NCBI RefSeq assembly: GCF_027497255.1
Contig: NZ_CP114903.1
Location: 2,232,001 to 2,296,000 of the forward strand
Length of the DNA: 64,000 nt
Reading direction: 5' to 3'
Source of the DNA: Micromonospora sp. WMMD882
Lineage (GTDB): Bacteria > Actinomycetota > Actinomycetes > Mycobacteriales > Micromonosporaceae
The notes under the pieces were generated by a model. The model was given only the letters and a program-made list of their open reading frames with translations. It was not told where the DNA came from and did no database searches. The position numbers were made by a program, and so were the translations under genes. Each line of letters opens with the position of its first letter. The stretch's first letter is position 1. Shown here piece by piece: positions 25,892 to 37,511 of the stretch.

Positions 25892-25920
25892 CCGGACGGC
25901 CTGGTCACAGGGCCGTCCGG
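25892..25920. terminator. Hairpin between convergent genes
   Basis: CCGGACGGCC (25892-25901) pairs with GGCCGTCCGG (25911-25920), 10 bp with a 9-base loop. It separates the small acidic gene (plus) from the MFS gene (minus). Confidence 0.55.
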
Positions 25921-25938
25921 ACGGCGGGCTGCCGCCGG

Positions 25939-27121
25939 TCAGGCCGGGCGGACGGGCCGGCGGGTGGCGGCGGCGTGCAGGGCGAGCAGCCCCAGCGTGA
26001 GCGCCACCAGCGCCGGCCCGAGCGCCTCCACCGAGGTCCGGGCGATCAGCACCCCGATGACGGTCGGCCCGATCGCGCCGCCCAGCCCGGCCAGCCCGAT
26101 CTGCATCCCGATGGCCCGGTCGGCGTGCCGGGCGCCGACCCGGTCGGCGGTGGTGAGGGTCAGCAGCGGGAAGACCGGCGCGGCGGCGAAGCCGACCACC
26201 GCCAGGCCGGTCACCGCGAGCCAGGCCGGGCCGGGCAACGCGATCAGGACGGCGCCGACCACCAGCCCGACGAGACTGCCCCGCAGCACCAGGGCGCTGC
26301 CGAGCCGCTCGGCGACCATCCCCTGGACGACCCGGCCCAGGAACAGGCTGGTCCAGTACCCGGACACGCAGATCCCGGCCACCGCGGCGGTCAGCCCGCG
26401 CCCTTCGGTGAGCAGCAGGAACGCCCACAGCCCCGCGCCGAACTCGACGCCGACGTAGAGCAGGAACGCGAGCGCGCCGAGCCAGACCGCCGGCAGCCGC
26501 AGCGTCTCCGCGACCGGCACCGCCGCCGGGGGGACCTGGCCGGAGGCCGGGGCGGTCGACGGGCCCGCCGCGCCCCGGTCCCGCCAGGCGCGGACGGTCG
26601 ACGCGAAGGCCACGGCCAGAGCGAGCTGGCCGGCGGCGACCAGCCCGTACCCCCAACGCCAGGAGAGGCCCGCGCCGAGCGCCGCCGTCATGATCAGCGG
26701 ACCGACCGCCACCCCGAGCCCGAAGAAGGCGTGCATCCAGTTCATGTGCCGGGGTCCGAACGCTCCGGCGGCGTACGCGTTGAGTCCGGAATCGATCGCG
26801 CCGGAGCCGAGGCCGAGCGCCAACGCGCACCCGGCCACCGGAAGCAGGCCCGGGGCGAACGCCCACCCGGTGAGCGACACGCTGGCCAGGACCGTGCTCA
26901 ACGCGAGCAGCCGGCCCACGCCGAGCCGGGCGATGCTGAACCCGGCGATCACGCTGGAGGTCAGGTAGCCGACGGTCGAGGCGGCGAGCACCAGCCCGAC
27001 CGACCCCGAAGTCGGAGCGCATGGCGGGCCACCCGACCCCGAGCAGCCCGTCGGGCAGCCCGAGGCTGACGAAGGCGAGGTAGGCGAGGAGCAGCAGGGA
27101 GGGCCGGGGGGTGGTGGACAC
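25939..27121 (-). pseudogene. MFS transporter with an apparent frameshift near base 27000
   Basis: A 12-helix major-facilitator transporter split between two frames. The first membrane helix, from a GTG at 27121, reads RPSLLLLAYLAFVSLGLPDG then LLGVGWPAMRSDFG. Homology then jumps to the +1 frame, which continues GLVLAASTVGYLTSSVIAGF and runs without interruption to the stop at 25939 (TLTTADRVG, ending RRPVRPA). The break is at a GGTCGGTCGGG run; a two-base loss (or one-base gain) would explain it, since family members read DFGVSVGLVL-like here. The remaining frame could start at a GTG at 26991, but it would lack helix 1. Substrate unknown. It may be a true pseudogene or an assembly error. Confidence 0.75.
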
Positions 27122-27281
27122 GACGGGCCATCCTGCCCCGCTCCGGCGTTCCCTGGCCAGTGGGTCGGGCCACAGCGGCGCCGCCGGGTCGCCGGTGGCG
27201 GGCGGGGGCCCAGGGCCGGTCACCCAAGGATCAACCGAACGGCCGAAGGGCAATCCGGGCATCGCGCGCAAGACTATCGGG

Positions 27282-27494
27282 ATGCATCAGGGCAATGGCT
27301 TCCTCACCGTTCGTCAACGCCGCCTGGCATGGCTCGGCTTTCTGCTCGCCGCCCTCCAGGCGCCCGTCTCCGCCTGGCTGGTCCCCGACGGCTCGTGGCT
27401 GTTCAGCCTGGTCGTCGCGGTGATGGTGGCGACGGTGATCATCGCCGACGACGCCGGCCGACGGCAGACCGCCGACGCCCGCGCCGGAGACTGA
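27282..27494 (+). CDS. Small membrane protein, hypothetical
   Basis: 70 residues from an ATG at 27282. Two hydrophobic segments: LAWLGFLLAALQAPVSAWLV and WLFSLVVAVMVATVIIA, followed by a hydrophilic tail. Start choice is uncertain, as a longer frame extends upstream into the MFS leader region. No family recognised. Confidence 0.5.
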   Translation: MHQGNGFLTVRQRRLAWLGFLLAALQAPVSAWLVPDGSWLFSLVVAVMVATVIIADDAGRRQTADARAGD

Positions 27495-27500
27495 CCCGGG

Positions 27501-27950
27501 TCAGCCGGCGGCCGGGCGCGCCTCGTGTCCGGGCCGACCCCGGGTTCGCCGCTGCTCCTTCATCTCGGCCTCGTAGAGGTGCCGTGACCCGCCGACCAGC
27601 TCCGTGCGGGCCGCCCGGTCCATCTCCCGGAACAGCGCGTAGTACCCGTCGTCGAAGTCCTCGACGATCTGGAAGGTCCACCGGCCGGCGATGACGTTGC
27701 GGCCGAGCAGCTCCTCGCTGATCCGGTCGGCGATCCCGGCGTGCCCGGCCGCGCGGAGCTGCGCGACCGCGTCGTCGAGCATCAGGTCGGCGTGCCCGAT
27801 CAACTGGTGCAGTGAGTAGAGATGCCCGCGGGCCCGTTCCACGGTCTCCAGCGCCTCGCTGAGCTTGCCGACCGCGGCGACGGTCTCGTCGCTGACCCCG
27901 GGCGGCCGCTGGTGTCGCTCGTCCGGGCCGTCCGTCTGGTGCCGTGCCAT
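27501..27950 (-). CDS. Conserved hypothetical helical protein
   Basis: 149 residues. Residues ~20-115 are dense helix: LSEALETVERARGHLYSLHQ, LIGHADLMLDDAVAQLRAAG, and then IVEDFDDGYYALFREMDRA. The conserved look of the WTFQIVEDFDDGYY segment suggests a real actinobacterial family, but I cannot name it. No signal or membrane segment. The C-terminus is basic. It is convergent with the small membrane-protein gene, six bases apart. Confidence 0.72.
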   Translation of the reverse strand: MARHQTDGPDERHQRPPGVSDETVAAVGKLSEALETVERARGHLYSLHQLIGHADLMLDDAVAQLRAAGHAGIADRISEELLGRNVIAGRWTFQIVEDFDDGYYALFREMDRAARTELVGGSRHLYEAEMKEQRRTRGRPGHEARPAAG

Positions 27951-28121
27951 CCGTGCCTCCGTGCCGTTCGGGGTCGCTCACCCCCCGCTGGTACCCCGGT
28001 GGCGGCGACTCACTCGCCGGCGCCCGGACGGCGGTGCGGGGCGGCTCGTACCACCGGCCGAGGCGGCACCCGCCGACCGGACGAGGGCGGCCGGCGTCCC
28101 GGCCGATTACCCTCGGTCTCC

Positions 28122-28478
28122 ATGTATGCGCAGTTCGGCGGGGCGCCCGCCGGCACGGCCGTGGGCGCGGCGCAGGCGACGATCGCCGCGTTGACCGTGT
28201 CGATCGGCACCGCCGGGCTGGCCGCCGCCGCCCGCCGGCCGGGTCTGCTCGCCCAGGTCGACCAGCACGCCGCGGCGGTCCGGGACAGCCTCGACGGCGA
28301 CCGGCGCCCACTCACCCTGGCCGCCCTGGCCGGGTACGCCGAGGGCGTCCGCGCGGCGGCCCTCGAACACGGCTGGTCCCCTCCGACCGGGCCGGTCGAC
28401 TGGTCCGCGCCGGACTGGCCGCTGACCCGCCTGCTCGCGGTCTGCGCCCTGGCCCGACCGACCTGCGCGCCCGCCTGA
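28122..28478 (+). CDS. DUF6401-like small protein
   Basis: 118 residues from an ATG at 28122. The central LLAQVDQHAAAVRDSLDGDR, the AGYAEGVRAAALEHGW and the end PLTRLLAVCALARP match my recollection of the DUF6401 'natural product biosynthesis' family; this name should be confirmed. All-helical, soluble, no catalytic motif. It is divergent from the 27950 gene and ends at a strong hairpin. Confidence 0.65.
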   Translation: MYAQFGGAPAGTAVGAAQATIAALTVSIGTAGLAAAARRPGLLAQVDQHAAAVRDSLDGDRRPLTLAALAGYAEGVRAAALEHGWSPPTGPVDWSAPDWPLTRLLAVCALARPTCAPA

Positions 28479-28492
28479 ACCCGACCGACGCG

Positions 28493-28529
28493 GGTGGGGA
28501 GGACGCCCGCACCGGGCATCCTCCCCACC
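28493..28529. terminator. Hairpin between convergent genes
   Basis: A 16-bp stem with one mismatch: 28493-28508 pairs with 28514-28529, loop GCACC. It lies between the DUF6401-like stop (28478) and the MscS-like stop (28543). Confidence 0.65.
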
Positions 28530-28542
28530 GCAACCGTCGCGG

Positions 28543-29391
28543 TCACTCGGCCCGACGGAACTGCTGGGTCTCCTCCCCGGGGGCGCCGGAGCGGTAGCCG
28601 GCAGCCGTCCCGCTCGGCGTCGGCGCCTGCCGCGCGCCACCCCGGTCGGCCATCTGCCGCTCCATGTCGCTGCGGCCGGCGGACTGCGCCTGCCGCTGCG
28701 CCTGGACCGCCCGGGACTCCTCGGCGGCCCGGTCCAGCCAGCGGTCCCAGCGGGCCTGCATCGGCTTCACCAGGCCACCGCCGACCCCGATGATCAGGAT
28801 GCCGGCCACCGTGGCGAGCACCGCGATCAGCACCGGCGTGGTCACCGTGGTCGCGATGCCGACCTGGTTCAGCGCGGCGATCACGCCGAGCGCGATGATG
28901 AAGATCGCCGTCAGGTCGGCCAGGACCTTGCCGTACGAGAGCCCGCCCAGCGCGCCGCTGACGAGATCACGGACGGCGTTGGCGATGGCGGCGGCCACCA
29001 CCACGATGACGATCGCGATGAACGCCCGGGGCAGCCAGCTCACCACGCCCGAGATCAGGTTGCTGATCGCGTTCGGTCCCCACACGCCGAAGGCGAACTG
29101 CAGGGTGAACAGCAGCACGGCGTAGTACGCCAACCGCGCCAGGATGTCGCTCGCGTCGTACCGGGTGCGTTCCAGCGCCCGGCGGATCCCACCCCGTTCG
29201 ACCGCCCGGTCGAAGCCCACCCGTTCCAGTGCCGCGTCCACGATCTTGAGCACGAAGCGGGCGATGATCCAGCCCACCACGAGGATCGCGATGAAGGCGA
29301 TGGCCCTCGGCACGAAGAGCAGCACCGACCTCCACATGTCGGTCAAGGCCGTGCCGATGTCGACCTGCCTGACCGCGAGGGTTTTCCGCAT
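28543..29391 (-). CDS. Mechanosensitive-channel-like membrane protein (conserved TM-helix type)
   Basis: 282 residues with about five membrane segments, among them AIAFIAILVVGWIIARFVLK, AFIAIVIVVVAAAIANAVRDLV and PVLIAVLATVAGILIIGVGG. The AFGVWGPNAISNLISGVVSW and AVRDLVSGALGGLSYG segments are the repeated pore-type helix of the MscS-related 'conserved TM helix' family. The large MscS cytoplasmic beta domain is absent; instead there is a hydrophilic Gln/Arg-rich tail of ~60 residues. It may gate ions or osmolytes. The ATG at 29391 is preceded by GGAGGG. Divergent from the SpoIIE gene. Confidence 0.82.
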   Translation of the reverse strand: MRKTLAVRQVDIGTALTDMWRSVLLFVPRAIAFIAILVVGWIIARFVLKIVDAALERVGFDRAVERGGIRRALERTRYDASDILARLAYYAVLLFTLQFAFGVWGPNAISNLISGVVSWLPRAFIAIVIVVVAAAIANAVRDLVSGALGGLSYGKVLADLTAIFIIALGVIAALNQVGIATTVTTPVLIAVLATVAGILIIGVGGGLVKPMQARWDRWLDRAAEESRAVQAQRQAQSAGRSDMERQMADRGGARQAPTPSGTAAGYRSGAPGEETQQFRRAE

Positions 29392-29586
29392 GTCGTCCCT
29401 CCTGTCGCCTGGTCTGCGCCGCCCGCATACCCCTCCTTCTTCCCGGCAACCCGCAGCGGAGCTGCCCATTTACCGGACAGTCGGGCCCTGGTGGGGACGT
29501 TCGGCACCTCCGTCGACGGTCGTCGGGACGCGCCGGCTCCGGCGCGGCCGGAACGCCTCCCGGCGCTGCCGGCTAGGCTGCGTCAC

Positions 29587-31713
29587 ATGCCAGGCACGGT
29601 CGGACACGTCCCCGCGTCACCCGCGCCGGTCCCGGGGGCCCCGGCCACCGGCACGGCGGCGCTCGTCCTCGGTCACCCGTGGGCCGGCACCTCGCTGGGG
29701 GCGATCGAAGGGTGGGATCCGGCGGTACGGGCCGTCGTCGACCTGGTCCTCGGCGCTGCGGTGCCGATGTCGTTGACCCTGGGCGCGGAGTTCCTGCTCG
29801 TCTACAACGACGGCTACGCCGAGCTGGTCGGGGCGGCGCACCCGGCGATCGGGCAGCCGGCGGCCGAGGTCTTCGCCGACGTCTGGCCCCTGCCCGGCGT
29901 CGGTGACCTCATCGAACGCACCTTCCACGAGGGCCGGTCCGCGCTGGCGAAGGAGTTGATCCTGCCGGTCACCCGGTACGGCTCCGGCGCGGTCGAGCAG
30001 GGCGTCTTCACCCGCGGCTGCTCGCCGGTGCGGGACAGCGCCGGGGCGGTGGTCGGGGTGCTGACCGTGGTGGCCGAGACCACCCAGGGCACCGAGCAGT
30101 TGCAGAGCCTCAGCGAGCTGGCCGCCGCCCTGTCCGGCACCCTCACCCTCGACGACGTGGCCCGGGTGGCGCTGCGCTACGCCCTGGACGCCTTCGACGC
30201 CGACCGGGTGGCCTTCGCGGTGGACGACGGTGGCGGCTGGCGGATCGTCCGCCGGGTCCGGGGCGAGCTGCTCGACGAGGCCGACGAACGGTTGCCGCCG
30301 TTGTGGCGACGCTCGCCGGACGACCGGCCCACGCCGCTGGTGACGGCCGCGCGCAGCGGGGCGCCGATCTTCACCGGCGACGGTCGGCCGTTGGCCGACG
30401 TCGCGGTCGACCGGCACGACCAGAAGATCCGGGCGCTGGCCAACCTGCCGTTACGGTCCGCCGTGCTGCGGGGCGGGATCAGCGTCGGGTACCAGCGGCC
30501 CCATCCCTGGTCGGCCGGCGAGCGGGCGTTGCTGGCCGCCGCCGCCGAGCTGGTCGGGCAGGCCGCCGAGCGGGCCCGCCGGTTCGAGAACCAGCACGGC
30601 ACGGCGCAGTTGCTGCAACGCAGCATGCTGCCCGAGCACCTGCCGGACCTGCCCCGGTTGCGGATCGCCGCCCGGTACGACCCCGGCGTCGACGGCAACG
30701 CCGCCGGAGGGGACTTCTACGACGCGTTCCTGCTGCCCGACGGCCGGTTGGGCGTGGTGCTCGGCGACGTGGCCGGTCACGACGTGCAGGCCGCCGCGCG
30801 GATGGGTCAGGTGCGCGCGGCGCTGCGCGCGCTGGCGTTGACCGACCCGCGTCCGGACGCCGTCCTGGCCGGGCTGGACCGGCTGGTCGCCAGCCTGGGC
30901 GCCGAGGGTGGCACCCACGAGCTCTTCGTGACTGTGGTCTTCGGCGTGATCGACGCGGAGCGGGAGCTGCTCACGCTCGCCAGCGCCGGGCATCCGGCCC
31001 CGCTGCTGCGGCGTTGCGCCGACCCCGACGACCGGCCCGCCGCCGCTTACCTGGACGTGGTCAGCGGCGCGCCGCTGGGACTGGGGTGCCTGCCGGGCAC
31101 CACCACGGTCCCGTTCACTCCCGGCGACACGCTGCTGCTCTTCAGTGACGGGGTGGTGGAACGCCGCTGGCAGAGCCTCTCCGTGGGGTTGGCCGGGCTG
31201 GCCGAGGCGGTCGCCACGGCCGGCAGCGGCGACCCCCGGGCGCTGTGCGCCGTCGCCACCGCGGCGGTGCCCGGCGCGACCGACGACGACGTGGCCGTCC
31301 TCGCCGTGGAGCACGCGCTGATGCCGAGCCGGTCGGCCGGCATGGAGGTGCCGGCCGAGCCTACCGCGCCGAGCCGGGTCCGGCGCTGGATGACCGCCCA
31401 GTTGTCCGCCTGGCAGGTGCCCGAGTCGATCGTCGGCGCGGCGGTGCTGTGCACCAGCGAGTTGACCACCAACGCCCTGCTGCACGCCGGGACGGCCGCC
31501 CGGGTGGAGATCGACCTCAGCGCGGAACGGTTGCTGGTGTCGGTCGCCGACTCCGGCACCCGGGGCGCGGTGACGAAGACGCAGACCGACACGCTGAGCA
31601 GCCGGGGGCGTGGCCTGGGGTTGATCGAGCAGCTCAGCGACGCCTGGGGCACCGACCCGACGGTACGTGGCTCCACCGTCTGGTTCGAGATCCTGATCCC
31701 GCCCGGCAGGTGA
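29587..31713 (+). CDS. PAS-GAF-SpoIIE phosphatase with C-terminal anti-sigma-type kinase domain
   Basis: 708 residues. Domains in order: PAS-like (~30-165, NDGYAELVGAAHPAIGQP), GAF (~170-320), PP2C/SpoIIE phosphatase (~350-560, with the metal-binding AAGGDFYDAF, GDVAGHD, LFSDGV and TDDDVAVLAV) and an RsbW-type HATPase (~590-700, CTSELTTNALLHAG and RGRGLGLIEQLSDAWG). The combination fits a partner-switching regulator that both dephosphorylates an anti-anti-sigma protein and phosphorylates or binds its targets. The PAS and GAF modules would sense an unknown signal. No sigma or anti-anti-sigma gene is adjacent. The ATG at 29587 begins just before the PAS domain. Confidence 0.92.
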   Translation: MPGTVGHVPASPAPVPGAPATGTAALVLGHPWAGTSLGAIEGWDPAVRAVVDLVLGAAVPMSLTLGAEFLLVYNDGYAELVGAAHPAIGQPAAEVFADVWPLPGVGDLIERTFHEGRSALAKELILPVTRYGSGAVEQGVFTRGCSPVRDSAGAVVGVLTVVAETTQGTEQLQSLSELAAALSGTLTLDDVARVALRYALDAFDADRVAFAVDDGGGWRIVRRVRGELLDEADERLPPLWRRSPDDRPTPLVTAARSGAPIFTGDGRPLADVAVDRHDQKIRALANLPLRSAVLRGGISVGYQRPHPWSAGERALLAAAAELVGQAAERARRFENQHGTAQLLQRSMLPEHLPDLPRLRIAARYDPGVDGNAAGGDFYDAFLLPDGRLGVVLGDVAGHDVQAAARMGQVRAALRALALTDPRPDAVLAGLDRLVASLGAEGGTHELFVTVVFGVIDAERELLTLASAGHPAPLLRRCADPDDRPAAAYLDVVSGAPLGLGCLPGTTTVPFTPGDTLLLFSDGVVERRWQSLSVGLAGLAEAVATAGSGDPRALCAVATAAVPGATDDDVAVLAVEHALMPSRSAGMEVPAEPTAPSRVRRWMTAQLSAWQVPESIVGAAVLCTSELTTNALLHAGTAARVEIDLSAERLLVSVADSGTRGAVTKTQTDTLSSRGRGLGLIEQLSDAWGTDPTVRGSTVWFEILIPPGR

Positions 31714-31855
31714 GCAGCGTCCCGCTCGTGTCCCGCTGCCGCGGCGGCCCGGGTCGATCCGGACCGACCTGAACGCGAAGGAATATCTACCTCCTCCGCT
31801 GGGCACAGTTGCTCCTCGCCTGCCCGGGCGTCCCGGGCGGCGCGAGGGGTGGATC

Positions 31856-33136
31856 GTGGAGCTTGAACCGGTGGACGTCGCACTCGCGGTGCTCGGCGTC
31901 GGCTCGCTGTTGGCCGGGATCCTCCCCCGGATGCTGGAACGCCGTCCGCTGTCGATGCCGATCGCCTTCCTGGGCCTCGGCATGCTGATCTTCCTGCTGC
32001 CCACCGGGCTGCCGGTGCCGGACCCGCTGACGCACGCCGACGTCGCGACCCATCTCACCGAGATCGGGGTGATCGTCGCGCTGATGGGCGCCGGGCTCAA
32101 GATCGACCGACCGTTGAGCTGGCGTCGGTGGTCGTCCACCTGGCGGCTGCTCGCCATCGCGATGCCGCTGTGCATCGCGGCCGTCGCCCTGCTCGGCTGG
32201 TGGTGGGCCGGCCTCGCGCCGGCCGCCGCGCTGCTGCTCGCCGCCGCGCTGGCGCCGACCGATCCGGTGCTCGCCGCGGACGTGCAGGTCGGCGAGCCGA
32301 CCGACGTGGAGGACTCCGAGGACGAGGTCCGCTTCGCCCTGACCTCGGAGGCCGGCCTGAACGACGGGCTGGCCTTCCCCTTCGTGTACGCGGCCATCGC
32401 CGTCGCCTCGGCCGGTCTCGCGCCGCACGCGTGGCTGGCCGACTGGCTCACGGTCGACGTGCTGTGGAAGATCGCCGCCGGGGTGGCCGGCGGGTGGCTC
32501 GTCGGCTGGCTGCTCGGCAAGCTCTTCTTCCGCGCCCCGAGCGAGATCCGGTTGGCCCGGCACTCCGAGGGCTTCCTCGCGCTGGCCGCGACCTTCCTGG
32601 CGTACGGGCTGGTCGAGCTGATCAGCGGGTACGGCTTCCTGGCCGTCTTCGTCGCCGCCCGGGCGATCCGCGCGGCGGAACGGACCCACGAGTTCCACGC
32701 GGTGCTGCACGACTTCGCCGAGCAGGTCGAGCGGCTGCTCACCGTGCTGCTGCTCCTGCTGTTCGGCGGGGCGGTGGTGAGCGGCCTGCTGGGCGCGCTG
32801 ACCTGGCCGGCGGCCCTGGTCGGGCTCGCGCTGATCTTCGTGATCCGGCCGCTCGCCGGCTGGTTGGCCCTGCGCGGCGCGCCCGGCAGGCCGGCCGAGC
32901 ACTGGGTGATCGCGTCCTTCGGCATCCGCGGCGTCGGCTCGTTCTACTACCTGGCCTACGCCACCACCAAAGCGGAGTTCCCGGGGGCGGACCTGCTCTG
33001 GGCGACGGTCGGGCTGGTGGTGATCGTGTCGGTGGTGGTGCACGGCGTCGCGGCCACGCCGGTCATGCAGCTCCTCGACCGCGAGGGGGAACGCACCTCC
33101 GCCGACGGCAGGCAGGAGACCCTGTCGAACGCCTGA
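31856..33136 (+). CDS. Sodium/proton antiporter, CPA1 (NhaP-like)
   Basis: 426 residues with 11-12 membrane segments. The ion-binding core shows LAPTDPVLAADV and the conserved TSEAGLNDGLAFPFVYAAIA (Asn-Asp pair). The middle has a hydrophilic loop, DVQVGEPTDVEDSEDEVRF. It exchanges Na+ or K+ for H+ across the membrane. The GTG at 31856 is six bases after a GGGGTGG region; the first ~15 residues are a short pre-helix. Single-gene transcript by spacing (142 bp upstream, 38 bp to a convergent gene). Confidence 0.9.
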   Translation: MELEPVDVALAVLGVGSLLAGILPRMLERRPLSMPIAFLGLGMLIFLLPTGLPVPDPLTHADVATHLTEIGVIVALMGAGLKIDRPLSWRRWSSTWRLLAIAMPLCIAAVALLGWWWAGLAPAAALLLAAALAPTDPVLAADVQVGEPTDVEDSEDEVRFALTSEAGLNDGLAFPFVYAAIAVASAGLAPHAWLADWLTVDVLWKIAAGVAGGWLVGWLLGKLFFRAPSEIRLARHSEGFLALAATFLAYGLVELISGYGFLAVFVAARAIRAAERTHEFHAVLHDFAEQVERLLTVLLLLLFGGAVVSGLLGALTWPAALVGLALIFVIRPLAGWLALRGAPGRPAEHWVIASFGIRGVGSFYYLAYATTKAEFPGADLLWATVGLVVIVSVVVHGVAATPVMQLLDREGERTSADGRQETLSNA

Positions 33137-33174
33137 CCGGCGCGTCCCGCCGGCGCCAGGGCGCGGCAGGCGGC

Positions 33175-34134
33175 TCAGCCGGTCAGCTTCTCGACCAGGG
33201 CCCGGCCCAGCGCCCGACCGGAACGCCAGGCGGTCTGCGCCCGGGGGACGCCGAAGGCGTCGCCGGCCAGTCCGATCCCGTCGGCGTCCAGGTGGCACGC
33301 CCCGGCCCGCCCCGGCGTCGGCTTCGCGTACGTCCAGCGGTGCACGTGCACGAACTCGGCCGGCTCGGGCAGGGCCAGCAGGTCCCGGACGGCCTCCGCC
33401 ACGGCGGGCCCGGCCGCGTCGGGTCGGCGCAGGTGCCGGCCGGCGAACTCGGGCGTGGTGTGCGCGACCAGGACGGGGGCGGCGTCGCCCCGCCGGTCGC
33501 CGTCGTCGCAGACCAGGCTCAGCACGGGGTGGCCGTTGACGAACGCCCCGGCGAAGTCGGCCCAGCGGCGGCGCGGGAAACGCAGCACGGTGGCCAGCGT
33601 CGACGTCCACTGCTGCGCCCGCGCCGCGCGACGGGCCCCGACCAGCGCCGGGGCGAGCAGCGGCGTCGCCTGCGGGCCGGGCACGGCGAGCGCCACCGCG
33701 TCGCACGGCGTGCCGTCGACGACCGGGCCGGGCTCCACCGCGAGCACCAACCGGTCGACCAGCACGGGGAGGTCCGTCGCCAGGTCGGTCACCAGGGACC
33801 GCAGTCCGTGGGGCGCCGCCCAGCGCATCGGGCCGGAGGTGACGCTGCGGCCGTCCGGCCCGTACGCGACGAAGGTGTCGGTCCACGGGCGGGCCAGGCC
33901 GGCCCGCCGCCAGCGTTCGACGATCCGGGCGAAGTCCGGGTCGTCGACGGTGAAGTAGGCCGCGCCGAGGTCGGCGGGACGGCCGTCGAAGCGTTTGCTG
34001 GCCAGGCGGCCCCCGGCCACCCGGGCCCGTTCGCGCACCTCCACCGGGACGCCCGCGTCCACCAGCTCACGGGCGCACGCCACCCCGGCGATGCCGGCCC
34101 CCACCACGATCACCCGTGCTCGCTCCCCGTTCAC
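33175..34134 (-). CDS. Renalase-like NAD(P)/FAD-dependent amine oxidase family protein
   Basis: 319 residues. FAD-binding VIVVGAGIAGVACARELVDAG at the N-terminus, then RVAGGRLASKRFDGRPADLG, the GGR(L/M) motif of flavin amine oxidases. The C-terminal FAD contact is GIGLAGDAFGVPRAQTAWRSG. The compact size and the ADLGAAYFT strand fit the bacterial renalase branch, which oxidises mis-reduced nicotinamide dinucleotides; this function is inferred. A GTG at 34134 is used; no longer frame with a site is seen. Convergent with the antiporter. Confidence 0.86.
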   Translation of the reverse strand: MNGERARVIVVGAGIAGVACARELVDAGVPVEVRERARVAGGRLASKRFDGRPADLGAAYFTVDDPDFARIVERWRRAGLARPWTDTFVAYGPDGRSVTSGPMRWAAPHGLRSLVTDLATDLPVLVDRLVLAVEPGPVVDGTPCDAVALAVPGPQATPLLAPALVGARRAARAQQWTSTLATVLRFPRRRWADFAGAFVNGHPVLSLVCDDGDRRGDAAPVLVAHTTPEFAGRHLRRPDAAGPAVAEAVRDLLALPEPAEFVHVHRWTYAKPTPGRAGACHLDADGIGLAGDAFGVPRAQTAWRSGRALGRALVEKLTG

Positions 34135-34241
34135 CGCATGATCGTATGCGGCCGGACGGTCGGGCCGGATCGGCGCGCCGGGGTGGCATGAACCACCGCC
34201 CGGAGGGTATTGGCACGCCTGTTCGAGGAAAGGTGGAGATC

Positions 34242-34450
34242 ATGACGGACCGCGACAGCGCGCAGGCCAACCCCCAGGCGGCGATCAAGGACCCCGACGA
34301 GTGGGTCACCGGCGACGAGCCGCCCACGGCGGCGCAGGAGTCGTACCTGGCGACGCTCTCCCGGGAGGCCGGTGAGCCGGTGCCGGAAGGGCTGACCAAG
34401 GCGGAGACGGCGAAACGGATCGACGAGTTGCAGGGGGAGACCGGTCGGGG

Positions 34451-34457
<7 letters not shown>
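34242..34457 (+). CDS. DUF3072 domain protein
   Basis: 71 residues. IKDPDEWVTGDEPPTAAQES, then YLATLSREAGEPVPEGLTKA and EASKRIDELQ-like helix (ETAKRIDELQGETGRG) are the DUF3072 signature. Soluble, acidic. Function unknown. GGAAAGGTGGAG precedes the ATG. Its last 7 bases overlap the 3' end of the convergent phosphoesterase gene. Confidence 0.85.
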
Positions 34458-36681
<2,224 letters not shown>

Positions 36682-36687
36682 GGCACG

Positions 36688-36726
36688 CGGGGGTCCCCGG
36701 CCGGCTCGTCCGGCCGGGGGCCCCCG
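36688..36726. terminator. Strong bidirectional hairpin
   Basis: A 17-bp stem (36688-36704 with 36710-36726) with a single G-U-type mismatch and loop CTCGT. It separates the GH6 stop (36681) from the SDR stop (36732, minus). Confidence 0.75.
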
Positions 36727-36731
36727 TCCCG

Positions 36732-37511
36732 TCAGGCGCCCTGGCCCTGGTTCTGCATCAGCCCGCCGTCCATGAAGTACGTGCTCCCGGTGACGTAGTC
36801 GGCGTCGTCGCTGGCCAGGAAGACCGCCAGCCGGCCGATCTCCTGCGGTTGGGCGGCCCGCTTGAACGGGATGCTCTGCACCTGCTCCTCCAGGTACCGC
36901 GGGTCGTCGATGGCCCGCTGGTTGAACGGGGTGAGCACCATGCCCGGCCCGATGTTGTTGACGTTGATCCCCATCGGGGCGACCTCCAGGGCGAGGCTCT
37001 TGGCGAACTCCAGCATCGCGCCCTTGCTGGCGTCGTAGTCGGCGCCACCGGCCCGGGCCACCTCCTGGTGGATCGAGGTGATGTTGATGATCTTGCCGTG
37101 TCCGCCCTGGTCCCGGCGGTGCCGCACGAACCGGCGCGAACAGAAGAACGCCCCGTAGACGTTGGTCCGGATGGCCCGGTCCCAGGTCTCGGTGTCCAGG
37201 TCGGCCACCGGGATGCCGGCGGCGTCCACCCCCGCGTCGTTCATCAGCACGTCCAGCGCGCCGAACTCGGCGAGCGCCTCGTCGAACATCGACTCCACCT
37301 GACGTTCGTCGGTGATGTCGCCCTGCACCACCACGGCCCGCCGGCCGGCCGCCTCGACCTGCTCCCGGGTGTGGTTCGCCCCGTCGTGGTCGTCAAGGTA
37401 GTGCACCACCACGTCGGCGCCCTCCCGCCCGAACTCGATCGCCGTCGCCTGCCCGATCCCCGAGTCCGAGCCGGTGATCAGGGCCGTCCTGCCGGCCAGT
37501 CGTCCGGTCAT
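36732..37511 (-). CDS. SDR family oxidoreductase (glucose/general-stress dehydrogenase type)
   Basis: 259 residues. TGSDSGIGQATAIEFGREGAD is the Rossmann loop, NDAGVD the NAG-type site, and ITSIHQEVARAGGADYDASK the catalytic Ser and Tyr-x3-Lys. The C-terminus TGSTYFMDGGLMQNQGQG is typical of the YdaD/YhxC-like stress dehydrogenases. It likely reduces an aldehyde or oxidises a sugar with NAD(P)(H). The ATG overlaps the GH15 stop (ATGA, 37508-37511), so the two are cotranscribed. Confidence 0.9.
   Translation of the reverse strand: MTGRLAGRTALITGSDSGIGQATAIEFGREGADVVVHYLDDHDGANHTREQVEAAGRRAVVVQGDITDERQVESMFDEALAEFGALDVLMNDAGVDAAGIPVADLDTETWDRAIRTNVYGAFFCSRRFVRHRRDQGGHGKIINITSIHQEVARAGGADYDASKGAMLEFAKSLALEVAPMGINVNNIGPGMVLTPFNQRAIDDPRYLEEQVQSIPFKRAAQPQEIGRLAVFLASDDADYVTGSTYFMDGGLMQNQGQGA

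Noticed and set aside
26991..26991. Programmed frameshift in the MFS gene
   Set aside because: There is no heptameric slippery site or stimulatory structure that I can see; mutation or sequencing error is simpler.
30451..32925. 824-residue minus-strand open frame
   Set aside because: Runs across the SpoIIE and antiporter genes in antisense; no family-like segment.
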